Below, in pieces: positions 1-7,355 of a stretch of 64,000 nucleotides of DNA. Source of the stretch: a virus. The DNA lies in the IMG/VR virus record IMGVR_UViG_3300023109_003600, positions 57,650 to 121,649 of that record; one strand, given 5' to 3'. A model generated the notes under the pieces. The model was given only the letters and a program-made list of their open reading frames with translations, was not told the DNA's origin and searched no databases. Made by a program: the position numbers and the translations under genes. Position 1 is the first letter of the stretch. Each line of letters begins with the position of its first letter.

Positions 1-2
1 AA

Positions 3-1355
3 GAAGGAGATCCAAATAAATCTAGAAGATTAAGGGATGCATCACGATCAGTGCAAGACATCCTACAAACAGGATTAGATAGTTTAGGTTCGGGAAAAAT
101 TAATTTACCGAAAGATTATCAATATGATAATGCGAAACCAAATGAGCAACTATCAGGCAAAACTATTTTTGGATTAGATGTAGAGATTAAAACTAAAGCT
201 CCAGAATCAGGCACTAGAGAAATCTACGCCAACTGGTTAGCTTCAGAATCTAACCCTAGATTTACAGCGGTAATAGTTAATAGACTATGGAAGGAAGTTT
301 TTGGGTTGGCATTAATTGAGCCGCTAGATAATATGTTTGATGACACGATACCTACAGATATAAAACTACAGCTACACCTCGAAAAAGTTATGATTGCCTT
401 AAATTATGATTTAAAAGAATTTTTAAGAATATTATATAATACAAAAACTTTTCAGAGAGCTTCTGTTATTAGAGATGTTATACCGCGAGATGAAAAAGAT
501 ACAGTCATGCCTATAGAAGTAAAGTGGATTATAGCGGGGCCAAATACTGAAAAGCAATCTCAAAATGCTGTACCATTCTTCTACCAAGGGCCTTTAGTTG
601 AAAGGATGAGTGGCGAACAAATTTGGGACTCTTTAGTTAATTTAACTTTTAATAATATAGATTCAAGAAAATTACAGCAGAACACAAAAGGATATGAAGA
701 CTTCGATAGATTCTCAAGCATGACTGGAGAAGAGCTTTTTGAAAATATTATGAATAAACTCAACAACAAAGAAAATGCAGGGTCAAAAATAGCGACAAAA
801 TTTACAGAACCTATTAATACAGAATGCCCTATAAAACCAGGCAGGGAAATCGACCCAACCTTATTAGCCTTAAATGAAGATGGTCAGACAGTAGCGTTTT
901 GTTGTGAATCTTGCCTAGACAAATTCAAATCTCAAAAGAAACAAAAAAAAGATGACTACAAACAAAACTACACTAAGGACAGGAATTCAGTCAGGGCGTC
1001 CGAACTAAGCTCTCCAGCACCCATAGGGCACCTCATAAGGGAGTTTGGCGGCTCAGACAGAGAACAGATAGAAAACTCGCACAAACAAGCTTCAGCAACC
1101 CAAGTACTTAATTTATTAAATGGTTTTGTAGAAACAAGGTTATTAAAAAACAAAAATTCAGAGATAGTAAAGCAAATCAAATCACAAAAAAATTTAGAAG
1201 ACAAAATTAAAGTTGCGTTCAAATCAATCCTAAATAGAGAAGCTTCAATATCAGAATTAAAATTATTTAAATCGTCACTTAAACAGGGTAAAGAGGTATA
1301 TAAAGAGATAGTATGGACGCTGGTAAACAGTCACGAATTTATATTTATTAAATAA
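3..1355 (+). CDS. DUF1553-family surface protein with inserted TRASH/YHS-like motif (5' end outside window)
   Basis: The reading frame is open to the left edge, so the N-terminal part (usually DUF1549 and often a cytochrome-like region) lies outside. The visible part matches the DUF1553 (PSD1) family: ANWLASESNPRFTAVIVNRL near the start, then ERMSGEQIWDSL, and in the last third RASELSSPAPIGHLIREFGG and a closing NSHEFIFIK. Between the two DUF1553 halves sits a Cys motif (CPIKPG, then FCCESCLDKF, nt ~821-925) resembling a TRASH/YHS metal-binding domain. The family is abundant in Planctomycetes and Verrucomicrobia, of unsettled function, and usually paired with DUF1501, as here 12 bases downstream. 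Family call is firm; viral ownership is inference. Confidence 0.85.
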   Translation, partial: EGDPNKSRRLRDASRSVQDILQTGLDSLGSGKINLPKDYQYDNAKPNEQLSGKTIFGLDVEIKTKAPESGTREIYANWLASESNPRFTAVIVNRLWKEVFGLALIEPLDNMFDDTIPTDIKLQLHLEKVMIALNYDLKEFLRILYNTKTFQRASVIRDVIPRDEKDTVMPIEVKWIIAGPNTEKQSQNAVPFFYQGPLVERMSGEQIWDSLVNLTFNNIDSRKLQQNTKGYEDFDRFSSMTGEELFENIMNKLNNKENAGSKIATKFTEPINTECPIKPGREIDPTLLALNEDGQTVAFCCESCLDKFKSQKKQKKDDYKQNYTKDRNSVRASELSSPAPIGHLIREFGGSDREQIENSHKQASATQVLNLLNGFVETRLLKNKNSEIVKQIKSQKNLEDKIKVAFKSILNREASISELKLFKSSLKQGKEVYKEIVWTLVNSHEFIFIK

Positions 1356-1367
1356 AAAAAAAGAAAA

Positions 1368-2651
1368 ATGAACATAAACGAATTAGGAAGAAGAGAATTT
1401 ATAGCTCAAGCAGCAAAAAGTTGCTTGGGAGTAGGCTTGATGCCAATGGCAGGAGCTTATATACATAATAGCGTCGAGGCACTACAGCCAGGAGTTAGAC
1501 CAGCAACAGCCCGTCATGTTATATATTTAAATATGGCAGGAGCAATGTCACACCTAGACACCTTTGGTCCAAAACCAGAAGTCCCAGATATTCAAGGTCC
1601 GACAAAATCAATCGCAACTACAGCAGATGGAATTCTATTATCGGAAAACTTACCGAATACTGCGCAGTTTATGCATAAAGCTTCCGTCATTAAAACTATG
1701 GTATCTAGCCAGGGAGCGCACGAACAAGCTAGCTATCTCATGCACACTAGCTATCTCAAGAGAGGTACAATTGTTCATCCTACTTTTGGAAGTTGGGTTT
1801 CAAAGCTGGCAGGCTCAATCAATACTACCGTACCTGCAAATATTAAAATTGGAGGTGGAGGAGGAGGAGCTGGTTTTCTTGAATCAAAATATGGTGCTCT
1901 GCCAATAAATAATCCTCGCTCTGGTTTGGCTAATAGTAAAATGGCTTCTTATTTAGATTTAGAAACCTTTCAAGGCAGAATTTCTTTGGCAGAGAAATTA
2001 AATCAAAACTTTTCTACAGATTTTCAATTAAAACAAGTAAGAGCTTATTCTGATTTATACAGGGATGCAGTTAAGCTAATGAATAGCGATGACTTAAATG
2101 CTTTTGATATAACTAAAGAGTCGCAGCAAACAAGCGAACTTTATGGTGCTACTAATTTTGGGCAAGGTTGCCTTTTAGCAAGAAGGTTAGTTGAAAATGG
2201 CGTTCGTTACGTTGAAGTTACAAGAGGTGGATGGGATACGCATGATAATAACTTTGAAAGAGTTGCGGCAAATTGCGCGGATATTGATCAAGCTTTAAGC
2301 GGTTTGCTTTACGATTTAGATAGACGAGGACTTTTAAGCGAAACGCTTGTAGTGTTGACTTCTGAATTTGGAAGGACTCCAAACATCAACGGTAGAGACG
2401 GAAGAGATCATTGGCCATATTGCTTTACGGCTTTTATGGCGGGAGGAGGAATCAAAGAAGGCTTCTCTTACGGAGAAAGTGACAAGGCAGGTCGAAGCCC
2501 AGTGGAAGGAAAAGGCATTAAGCCAGAAGACTTAAATGCTACTATAGCATACGCCTTAGGGTTGTCAATAAATAGTCAGCAGTACTCCCCCTCAGGAAGA
2601 CCTTTTACGATAGCGAATAAGGGAGAACCTTTACTTGACGTTATTTCTTAA
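1368..2651 (+). CDS. DUF1501 family protein with Tat-type signal
   Basis: The 427-residue product starts with a twin-arginine-like signal (GRREFIAQAAKSCLGVGL, residues ~7-24), which suggests folded export across the inner membrane. The body carries DUF1501 landmarks: AGAMSHLDTFGPKPEV, QGAHEQASYLMHTSY, a glycine run GGGGGGAGF, RGGWDTHDNNFERV and SEFGRTPNINGRDGRDHW. DUF1501 belongs to the alkaline-phosphatase/sulfatase-like superfamily and usually travels with DUF1553, as it does here. The start has no clear Shine-Dalgarno, only an A-rich run. No truncation is visible. The substrate is unknown; a role in handling sulfated or surface glycans would be speculation. Confidence 0.88.
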   Translation: MNINELGRREFIAQAAKSCLGVGLMPMAGAYIHNSVEALQPGVRPATARHVIYLNMAGAMSHLDTFGPKPEVPDIQGPTKSIATTADGILLSENLPNTAQFMHKASVIKTMVSSQGAHEQASYLMHTSYLKRGTIVHPTFGSWVSKLAGSINTTVPANIKIGGGGGGAGFLESKYGALPINNPRSGLANSKMASYLDLETFQGRISLAEKLNQNFSTDFQLKQVRAYSDLYRDAVKLMNSDDLNAFDITKESQQTSELYGATNFGQGCLLARRLVENGVRYVEVTRGGWDTHDNNFERVAANCADIDQALSGLLYDLDRRGLLSETLVVLTSEFGRTPNINGRDGRDHWPYCFTAFMAGGGIKEGFSYGESDKAGRSPVEGKGIKPEDLNATIAYALGLSINSQQYSPSGRPFTIANKGEPLLDVIS

Positions 2652-2662
2652 CTTATAATTAT

Positions 2663-3469
2663 TCATTCTGGGCGCTTACCCAAAGGTTTCCCATCTTGAC
2701 CAATTTGCCCATCTCTAATTTTTGTAGCAGAGACTTCTTGCAATTCTTTACTTAGTTCCAATTGTTCGATATTGTAACCAACACCTCTTCCATAAAATAC
2801 GTCCATAATATTTGGAAGCTCTACGACTTTAATTTTATTTCCAAACTCGATACAAGCAGAATGTATCTCTGCTTTTACCTTTTCAAAATTGTAGGGATTA
2901 CTATCATTAATTCCACCAACATCTCTTAATGCTATGCAACACTGACCTGTTCTTTTTATGGCTTCGGCAACAAGACTCTTGTGTCCAATGTGGAATGGTT
3001 GGTATCTACCTATTAGTAGTGCGGTAGGCGCCTGATTATCCCACACTTCGCTTTCGTTTAATTTTTCAATAACTTTATCGACCCACTCTTCTGGAGTTCC
3101 ATCAGTAAGTCTTACATCATAATTCATAGGACTTTCAAACAATTTGTTCGTATCTTCGTATCTACCCTCCAAGATTCTATCTACCCAAATTACAAAATCT
3201 GCATTAAAAGATTCTCTTGTTTTTTGAGTTGGGCAGATAAAGTCTGCGATAACATAACACCCTCCCATTTTCGCCCAATCACAAAGTTTGCCCATTCTCT
3301 TGGCATGAGACAATCTATCTTCAGGAGAAAAACCAAGTTCAGAATATATATCTTGCCTAACAGCATCAGCATTAAACCATGCAGCTTGCAATTTTGGAAC
3401 GAGCTTTTCAGCTAAAGTTGTCTTGCCAGAACCTGGCAGACCCATAATTAATATTTTTCTTTTCGTCAT
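2663..3469 (-). CDS. APS kinase-like / NMN adenylyltransferase-like fusion
   Basis: A two-domain protein of 268 residues. The N-terminal half is an adenylylsulfate-kinase-like P-loop domain with Walker A GLPGSGKTT, then NADAVRQDI and IADFICPTQKTRESF. The C-terminal half is a HxGH nucleotidyltransferase (GRYQPFHIGHKSLV) ending with the NMNAT-type signature EVSATKIR. The start is placed at MTKRK, not the upstream GTG-like extension, because a perfect TATAAT ends six bases before this ATG. It is divergent from the next gene. If the kinase acts on APS it would supply PAPS to the sulfotransferases downstream; if the NMNAT half dominates it may serve NAD synthesis. Activity cannot be decided from sequence. 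Confidence 0.8.
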   Translation of the reverse strand: MTKRKILIMGLPGSGKTTLAEKLVPKLQAAWFNADAVRQDIYSELGFSPEDRLSHAKRMGKLCDWAKMGGCYVIADFICPTQKTRESFNADFVIWVDRILEGRYEDTNKLFESPMNYDVRLTDGTPEEWVDKVIEKLNESEVWDNQAPTALLIGRYQPFHIGHKSLVAEAIKRTGQCCIALRDVGGINDSNPYNFEKVKAEIHSACIEFGNKIKVVELPNIMDVFYGRGVGYNIEQLELSKELQEVSATKIRDGQIGQDGKPLGKRPE

Positions 3470-3475
3470 AACCCT

Positions 3476-3481
3476 ATTATA
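3476..3481 (-). promoter_or_regulatory. -10 box (TATAAT) of the kinase/nucleotidyltransferase fusion
   Basis: On the minus strand TATAAT is followed by six bases and then the ATG. No convincing -35 lies 17 bases upstream; the context AAAAGTG before the box recurs before the phoH start. Transcription from it would begin at or next to the start codon. Confidence 0.5.
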
Positions 3482-3501
3482 CACTTTTATTTTTTTTATC
3501 C

Positions 3502-3530
3502 TTGACTTATTTTTTTAAAAATAGTAATAT
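3502..3530 (+). promoter_or_regulatory. Sigma70-like promoter TTGACT-17-TAATAT
   Basis: TTGACT and TAATAT are separated by 17 bases and lie 13 bases before the ATG of the deoxyribosyltransferase-like gene. It is back to back with the minus-strand -10 at 3476-3481, so the two genes probably share control. Confidence 0.65.
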
Positions 3531-3543
3531 ATACTTATATCAA

Positions 3544-4080
3544 ATGAATTTACTAGAAAACACAAAAACATATTTAGTAGGACACATGCAATATCTTAGC
3601 GGAAGAAATTGGCGCGAAGAAATAACAGGGCAATTAAGCTCCTTAAATATAACATGTTTTGATCCATACAAAAAACCATTCATGAAAGATGTTGAAGAAG
3701 ACGAAGCCTCTAGGCTTGAAATGGAAACATGGATGAAGACCAAACAGTATGATCGAGTTACGGATAGAATGAAAACCGTAAGAGCATACGACCTAAACTT
3801 AGTTGATCGTTCAGATTTTATTATTGCCCATCTTGTTCCAGATGTAGCTTCGTGGGGCAGTGCAGAAGAAATAGTTACAGCAGTACGAATGAAAAAACCT
3901 ATTTTTATTAGCATGGAAGGTGGAAAGTCAAAGACACCTTTATGGATGCTAGGAATGCTACCTCATAAATATATTTATAATAGTCTTGACGAAGTAGTAG
4001 AAATGTTGTATGCTATAGACAATGGAAACAAACCGATAGATTCAGATAGGTGGAGATTACTACAGAAACAATTCAGATAA
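3544..4080 (+). CDS. Nucleoside 2-deoxyribosyltransferase-like protein
   Basis: The 178-residue product begins TYLVGHMQYLSGRNWRE, continues with CFDPYKKPF, YDLNLVDRSDFIIAHL and SWGSAEEIVTA, and has EGGKSKTPLW near the C terminus. This layout fits the nucleoside 2-deoxyribosyltransferase-like Rossmann fold seen in many phages: an N-terminal hydrophobic strand, an Asp-containing centre (VDRSDFII) and a Glu in the helix after WGSAEE. A TTG further upstream in frame lies inside the -35 box and cannot be the start. Possible roles are base exchange or hydrolysis of deoxynucleosides or of NAD-like molecules; the substrate is not shown. Confidence 0.65.
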   Translation: MNLLENTKTYLVGHMQYLSGRNWREEITGQLSSLNITCFDPYKKPFMKDVEEDEASRLEMETWMKTKQYDRVTDRMKTVRAYDLNLVDRSDFIIAHLVPDVASWGSAEEIVTAVRMKKPIFISMEGGKSKTPLWMLGMLPHKYIYNSLDEVVEMLYAIDNGNKPIDSDRWRLLQKQFR

Positions 4081-4091
4081 TATAGAAAACA

Positions 4092-4166
4092 ATGACACTA
4101 GATTTAATATTATTCATAATTTTTAGTTACTTATTTTACCAAGTTATAGAAAAAGGAAGATTTTAA
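4092..4166 (+). CDS. Possible membrane microprotein (24 aa)
   Basis: A short frame fills the gap between two genes and ends two bases before the next ATG. It encodes one hydrophobic segment (LDLILFIIFSYLFYQV) followed by a charged tail. Similar one-helix microproteins occur elsewhere in this window. Its size makes the call uncertain. Confidence 0.35.
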   Translation: MTLDLILFIIFSYLFYQVIEKGRF

Positions 4167-4167
4167 T

Positions 4168-4545
4168 ATGAGCGAAGACAAAAACAATAAAAATAAAAAC
4201 CCCCTCGAGGGAGCAACAAGAATGGGAGATTCCTTTACTCCCACTCCAGATCAACTTAACGCCTTATTGGGAGACGCGATGGGAACTCAAAGAGCAGCCC
4301 TACCAACGCAACAATACCTACAGTCAATATTCAATCAGTATGTAGGATTACGAGAGCAAAGTTTGGCAGACTTGTCTATGCTATTGCAACATGGAGTTGG
4401 AGTTGGAGATCATGCTGATGTAGGAGCAACAATCAAACAGAAAATTGAAGAGGCTGAGAAATACGACTCTTTAGTTTCTGCAATGGACAAGTGGTTCGCG
4501 GCAGGACAAGCGGCAGAACAATTCAAACAAGCAAAGCAAGAGTGA
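4168..4545 (+). CDS. Hypothetical protein, 125 aa
   Basis: No family is recognised. The N terminus is lysine/asparagine-rich and probably disordered, followed by TPTPDQLNALLGDAMGT and a helical Gln/Ala-rich body ending QFKQAKQE. It opens a compact plus-strand run of seven genes with overlapping ends. The composition would suit a small virion or scaffold-like component, but nothing proves that. Confidence 0.6.
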   Translation: MSEDKNNKNKNPLEGATRMGDSFTPTPDQLNALLGDAMGTQRAALPTQQYLQSIFNQYVGLREQSLADLSMLLQHGVGVGDHADVGATIKQKIEEAEKYDSLVSAMDKWFAAGQAAEQFKQAKQE

Positions 4546-4712
4546 GGGGTAAGGCATGCAAGAGGTTAAAAACTTTATTTAACCCAAAAGAAGGAGACGA
4601 AACAAGTAAAAAAGCTTATCGACTAGCAAAAAAACAATACAAATCATTTAACGAAGACGAAAAAAAATCATTTATTAAAAATCTAGAAATTATTCACAAT
4701 TCAAAACAATAA
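4542..4712 (+). CDS. Hypothetical basic protein, 56 aa
   Basis: A GTG start overlapping the previous stop (GTGA) is preferred over the longer upstream frame, matching the coupling style of neighbouring genes. The product is lysine-rich with FNPKEGDETSKKAYRLAKKQ and looks helical and possibly nucleic-acid binding. No family recognised. Confidence 0.5.
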   Translation: MRGKACKRLKTLFNPKEGDETSKKAYRLAKKQYKSFNEDEKKSFIKNLEIIHNSKQ

Positions 4713-4717
4713 AAACT

Positions 4718-5032
4718 ATGGAAAACGAAAATAATCAAACAAACGATTGGAAAGAACGCGAAATTGGAGCTCTCTGGAGACGCAGTGGCAAAAGTCAAAA
4801 GTATCTATCTGGATACATTAGAACTGGAGACGAGCTAGACCCGCAAGAAGTCAGGCTAGTAGTATTTAGTAATAAGTACAAGAGCGAAAACGAAAAAGCT
4901 CCAGATTTTGTAGTCTACAGGTCCGAACCTGCGCAAAAACAAGAAACGGTTGAAGCAAAATCTTCAAACAAAGCTCCAGCAAAAGCTGAAGAAGATGATT
5001 TAGAGCAAGAGCTAGAAGAATTATTAAAATAA
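4718..5032 (+). CDS. DUF736-like small phage protein
   Basis: The first two thirds read IGALWRRSGKSQKYLSGYI, then VRLVVFSNKYK and APDFVVYRSE, a strand pattern and spacing resembling DUF736-type phage proteins (GALWK...YLSG...VVFxNxYK...PDFxxY). The last 35 residues are Ala/Lys/Glu-rich and end in an acidic tail, EDDLEQELEELLK, like the acidic tails of single-strand DNA-binding proteins. Function is unknown; the family match is from memory of its motifs. Confidence 0.5.
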   Translation: MENENNQTNDWKEREIGALWRRSGKSQKYLSGYIRTGDELDPQEVRLVVFSNKYKSENEKAPDFVVYRSEPAQKQETVEAKSSNKAPAKAEEDDLEQELEELLK

Positions 5033-5108
5033 TTAAAAGAAATCTAGAAAATCTTTTTTTTCTGTGTAATATTGGTTAACTACATTTTAACATTTAACTT
5101 TATATATT

Positions 5109-5495
5109 ATGGCAGGCAGAGATTTCGACATTCATCCATCAGGCGTTTTTGGCGCAGATTATTCAGTATTAACTGGCAGCACACCTTTTACCCCACCAGC
5201 AGATGGAATATTTTTACCTCTATCAACGCTAGTGGGTCAATCTGGAGCTCCAACCGACCACGAGCTTACTAAAGCAGAAGCGGGAGTAGACCACAGAAAA
5301 GTAGCTTGGGGCATACTCGAAGCATATTATGCTCATATGTCAGAATTAGATGTTGATAGCGCAATAGATAACTTTACTGTTACTAGAGGAGCTTTATCTT
5401 TTACTGGAGAAGCATCAAGTCGTAGAACTTATACCATTAGTTTTCAATATGGTGTGGGATCTATGGATATTGGTGACGAAACTGCAGCTCCTTAA
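5109..5495 (+). CDS. Hypothetical protein, possible virion component
   Basis: The 128-residue product starts MAGRDFDIHPSGVFGADYSV, is rich in Gly/Thr/Ser/Pro, and its second half alternates like beta structure (ALSFTGEASSRRTYTISFQYG). It contains few Lys or Cys residues, unlike its neighbours. Such small beta-rich proteins are often tail or head accessory proteins, but this is inference. An AT-rich leader (TTTATATATT) directly precedes the ATG; no TTGAC box is present. Confidence 0.6.
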   Translation: MAGRDFDIHPSGVFGADYSVLTGSTPFTPPADGIFLPLSTLVGQSGAPTDHELTKAEAGVDHRKVAWGILEAYYAHMSELDVDSAIDNFTVTRGALSFTGEASSRRTYTISFQYGVGSMDIGDETAAP

Positions 5496-5863
5496 TGGAA
5501 GTCGAATACGGGCTAATTACTAGCTCGGCGGTACCAGAACAGCTGAGAGCGTCTAAGTCCTTTATGGAGGTAGACAAAAATCAGTGGTACGATTTAGTGG
5601 ATTATGCAAAAAGTCTCGACCCAACCAAAGAGTCTGAAAAAGTTATGGTTTTAGTTGTTGCGCATGGAACTCCCGAAGAAGAAGCGGCAGAGCAAAAACG
5701 TCTTGAAAAAGAAGCGGCAGAAGTAGCAAGGTTAAAAGCTGAAGAACAGAAAAACATCCAACAAAAACAATCTGAACAAGAAAAACAAGAATCGGAGCAG
5801 AGGGAACAATCTAGGCTCAGAGCTCGATCAAAAGAAATACTCAATGCCTTATACGGAAGATAA
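5495..5863 (+). CDS. Hypothetical coiled-coil protein, 122 aa
   Basis: The start overlaps the preceding stop (TAATG). Residues ~1-55 form a small domain including NQWYDLVDYAKSLDP; residues ~62-112 are an almost unbroken Glu/Lys/Gln heptad-like helix, predicted to be a long coiled coil. The tail ARSKEILNALYGR extends past the start of the next gene. No family recognised. Confidence 0.6.
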   Translation: MEVEYGLITSSAVPEQLRASKSFMEVDKNQWYDLVDYAKSLDPTKESEKVMVLVVAHGTPEEEAAEQKRLEKEAAEVARLKAEEQKNIQQKQSEQEKQESEQREQSRLRARSKEILNALYGR

Positions 5864-6161
5864 GCAGTCGGTAATACACAAAGCTAATTTCATTATTAAA
5901 GCATGTAAGCTTTTAAAAACCGAGTTGCACTGTGATTTTATAGAAGAGCCCATATTTCACTGTGTTATATATAACACAAGAGGTGATATGGCAAGTATAT
6001 CGCAAGATCATAATTTATTTGAATCGGCAAAGTATGCCCCCGAGTGGTCAGAATCAATGACGAATTGGGCAAAAGAAGAAGGCTTCTCTGAATCACAGAT
6101 TAAAACTCAAAACCTTATGCATACAGCAACCTTAAATGAAATCTGCGCGCTTTTAACATGA
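5844..6161 (+). CDS. Hypothetical protein, 105 aa
   Basis: The start lies 20 bases inside the previous gene and the stop overlaps the next start (ATGA), so translation is probably coupled. The sequence is a mixed alpha/beta globular domain with three Cys residues (KACKLL, LHCDF, FHCVIY) but no recognisable motif. Confidence 0.55.
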   Translation: MPYTEDKQSVIHKANFIIKACKLLKTELHCDFIEEPIFHCVIYNTRGDMASISQDHNLFESAKYAPEWSESMTNWAKEEGFSESQIKTQNLMHTATLNEICALLT

Positions 6162-6424
6162 TCGAAAAAGGAAAAAATTTACAGTTTTATTCTTGGGTAA
6201 GAGAAGGTGAGTCAATTACTGTTGTGGGAACAAGGCTTCCAGAAAAACCCTTAACGTTTTCTTTTTTTTTAGGTAAAGAACAATTAAACGATACAGACAG
6301 CTCGATTGTCACAGACTTTGTAACAGAATTAAAAGAATCAATGTCAAAAACTAAAAGTAAAAATGCGAAAAACAACCCTAAAAAAGTCGCAAGAAGACCA
6401 AGAAGGGTGCCAAGAAGACGTTAA
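6158..6424 (+). CDS. Hypothetical protein with Arg/Lys-rich tail
   Basis: Eighty-eight residues: a strand-rich N-terminal part (LQFYSWVREGESITVVGTRL) and a strongly basic C terminus (KKVARRPRRVPRRR) that would bind nucleic acid or an acidic partner. It closes the run of overlapping genes that begins at 4168; a new promoter follows at once. Confidence 0.55.
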   Translation: MIEKGKNLQFYSWVREGESITVVGTRLPEKPLTFSFFLGKEQLNDTDSSIVTDFVTELKESMSKTKSKNAKNNPKKVARRPRRVPRRR

Positions 6425-6427
6425 TTA

Positions 6428-6456
6428 TTGACAACTCTAGCCAGCTATGTTATTAT
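6428..6456 (+). promoter_or_regulatory. Sigma70-like promoter TTGACA-17-TATTAT
   Basis: A consensus -35 TTGACA and TATTAT lie 17 bases apart, with seven bases from the -10 to a GTG start. This decides the start of the dCMP deaminase gene. Confidence 0.65.
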
Positions 6457-6463
6457 ATTTTCT

Positions 6464-6883
6464 GTGGCAGATCAAAAAGATATAGATAAAACATATTTAA
6501 TTATGGCTAAAGCTTGGGCAAACCTATCAAAAGCCCAAAGAAAAAAAGTCGGATGCCTAATTGTTAAAGATGGGTGTATAATTTCAGATGGTTTTAACGG
6601 AACCCCTTCTGGTTTTGATAACTCTTGTGAAAACAGAGAAAATTTATTTTTAGTTACCAAGCCAGAAGTTTTACATGCAGAAAGTAACGCAATAACCAAG
6701 CTAGCTAAGTCAACCCAATCTAGTTTAGGTGCAACAATGTATATTACAATAAACCCATGTGTTGAATGTGCAAAATTAATAATTCAGTCAGGAATAACTA
6801 GGGTCGTTTATAAAGATTTTTATAAGGATTATAAAGGAATAAATCTGCTTCAACAAGCAAAAATTAAAACAGAAAACATATGA
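6464..6883 (+). CDS. Deoxycytidylate (dCMP) deaminase
   Basis: The product deaminates dCMP to dUMP, feeding thymidylate synthesis in the cytoplasm. The zinc-dependent deaminase signature is complete: catalytic HAE at residues ~71-73 and the Cys pair PCVEC at ~98-102, plus FNGTPSG near residue 45. Length (139 residues) is usual for phage enzymes. The GTG start is chosen because the upstream in-frame TTG lies in the -35 box; the -10 ends seven bases before the GTG. The stop overlaps the dUTPase start (ATGA), giving a dUMP-producing pair. Confidence 0.9.
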   Translation: MADQKDIDKTYLIMAKAWANLSKAQRKKVGCLIVKDGCIISDGFNGTPSGFDNSCENRENLFLVTKPEVLHAESNAITKLAKSTQSSLGATMYITINPCVECAKLIIQSGITRVVYKDFYKDYKGINLLQQAKIKTENI

Positions 6884-7311
6884 AAGTAAAGTTTAAAAAA
6901 ATAGAACAATTCACTAAGGGGCCGACCAAAGCACATCAAGACGATGCTGGTTTTGATTTGTATGCATCAAGCAAACAAGAGCCAGTGTTTAATAGCGTGG
7001 GCCTTTATATTGAATACGGCACAGGGATTTGCTTTGAGATTCCAAAGGGTTACGTAGGATTATTATTTCCTCGTTCAAGTATTAGTGATACGAGGCACAA
7101 CTTAAGAAACTCTGTTGGAGTAATTGATTCTGGATATAGGGGAGAAGTAAAGTTTAGATTTTCCGAAGACAATACTTCTTCGGGTTATTCTGTAGGAGAT
7201 AAGATTGGGCAAGTTGTTTTTATAAAGTTGCCCAAAATAGACCTAGAAGAATCATTTAACCTCTCAGATTCAAGTAGGAATGAAGGAGGTTTTGGCTCCT
7301 CAGGAAAATAA
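6880..7311 (+). CDS. dut: dUTPase (dUTP diphosphatase)
   Basis: The enzyme hydrolyses dUTP to dUMP, keeping uracil out of DNA. All five trimeric dUTPase motifs are visible in the 143 residues: DAGFDLYA (~22), PRSSIS (~64-69), GVIDSGYRGEVKF (~80-92), GDKIGQVVF (~106) and the P-loop-like RNEGGFGSSGK at the C terminus. It is translationally coupled to dCMP deaminase, the usual pairing for dUMP supply. Confidence 0.95.
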   Translation: MKVKFKKIEQFTKGPTKAHQDDAGFDLYASSKQEPVFNSVGLYIEYGTGICFEIPKGYVGLLFPRSSISDTRHNLRNSVGVIDSGYRGEVKFRFSEDNTSSGYSVGDKIGQVVFIKLPKIDLEESFNLSDSSRNEGGFGSSGK

Positions 7312-7314
7312 GGC

Positions 7315-7343
7315 TTGACTTTTTCACACATAAACAGTATATT
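7315..7343 (+). promoter_or_regulatory. Sigma70-like promoter TTGACT-17-TATATT
   Basis: TTGACT and TATATT are spaced 17 bases apart. The -10 ends 12 bases before the ATG of the next gene, predicting a leader of about five bases. Confidence 0.6.
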
Positions 7344-7355
7344 ATATAAATCATC

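Noticed and set aside
3502-3543. TTG start for a longer version of the deoxyribosyltransferase-like protein
   Set aside because: The TTG is the first half of a -35 box; the ATG at 3544 lies just downstream of the -10.
5072-5272. Alternative frame over the start of the possible virion protein
   Set aside because: It overlaps a better frame with consistent coupling to the next gene, and its composition (Arg/Trp-rich) looks like an out-of-frame translation.
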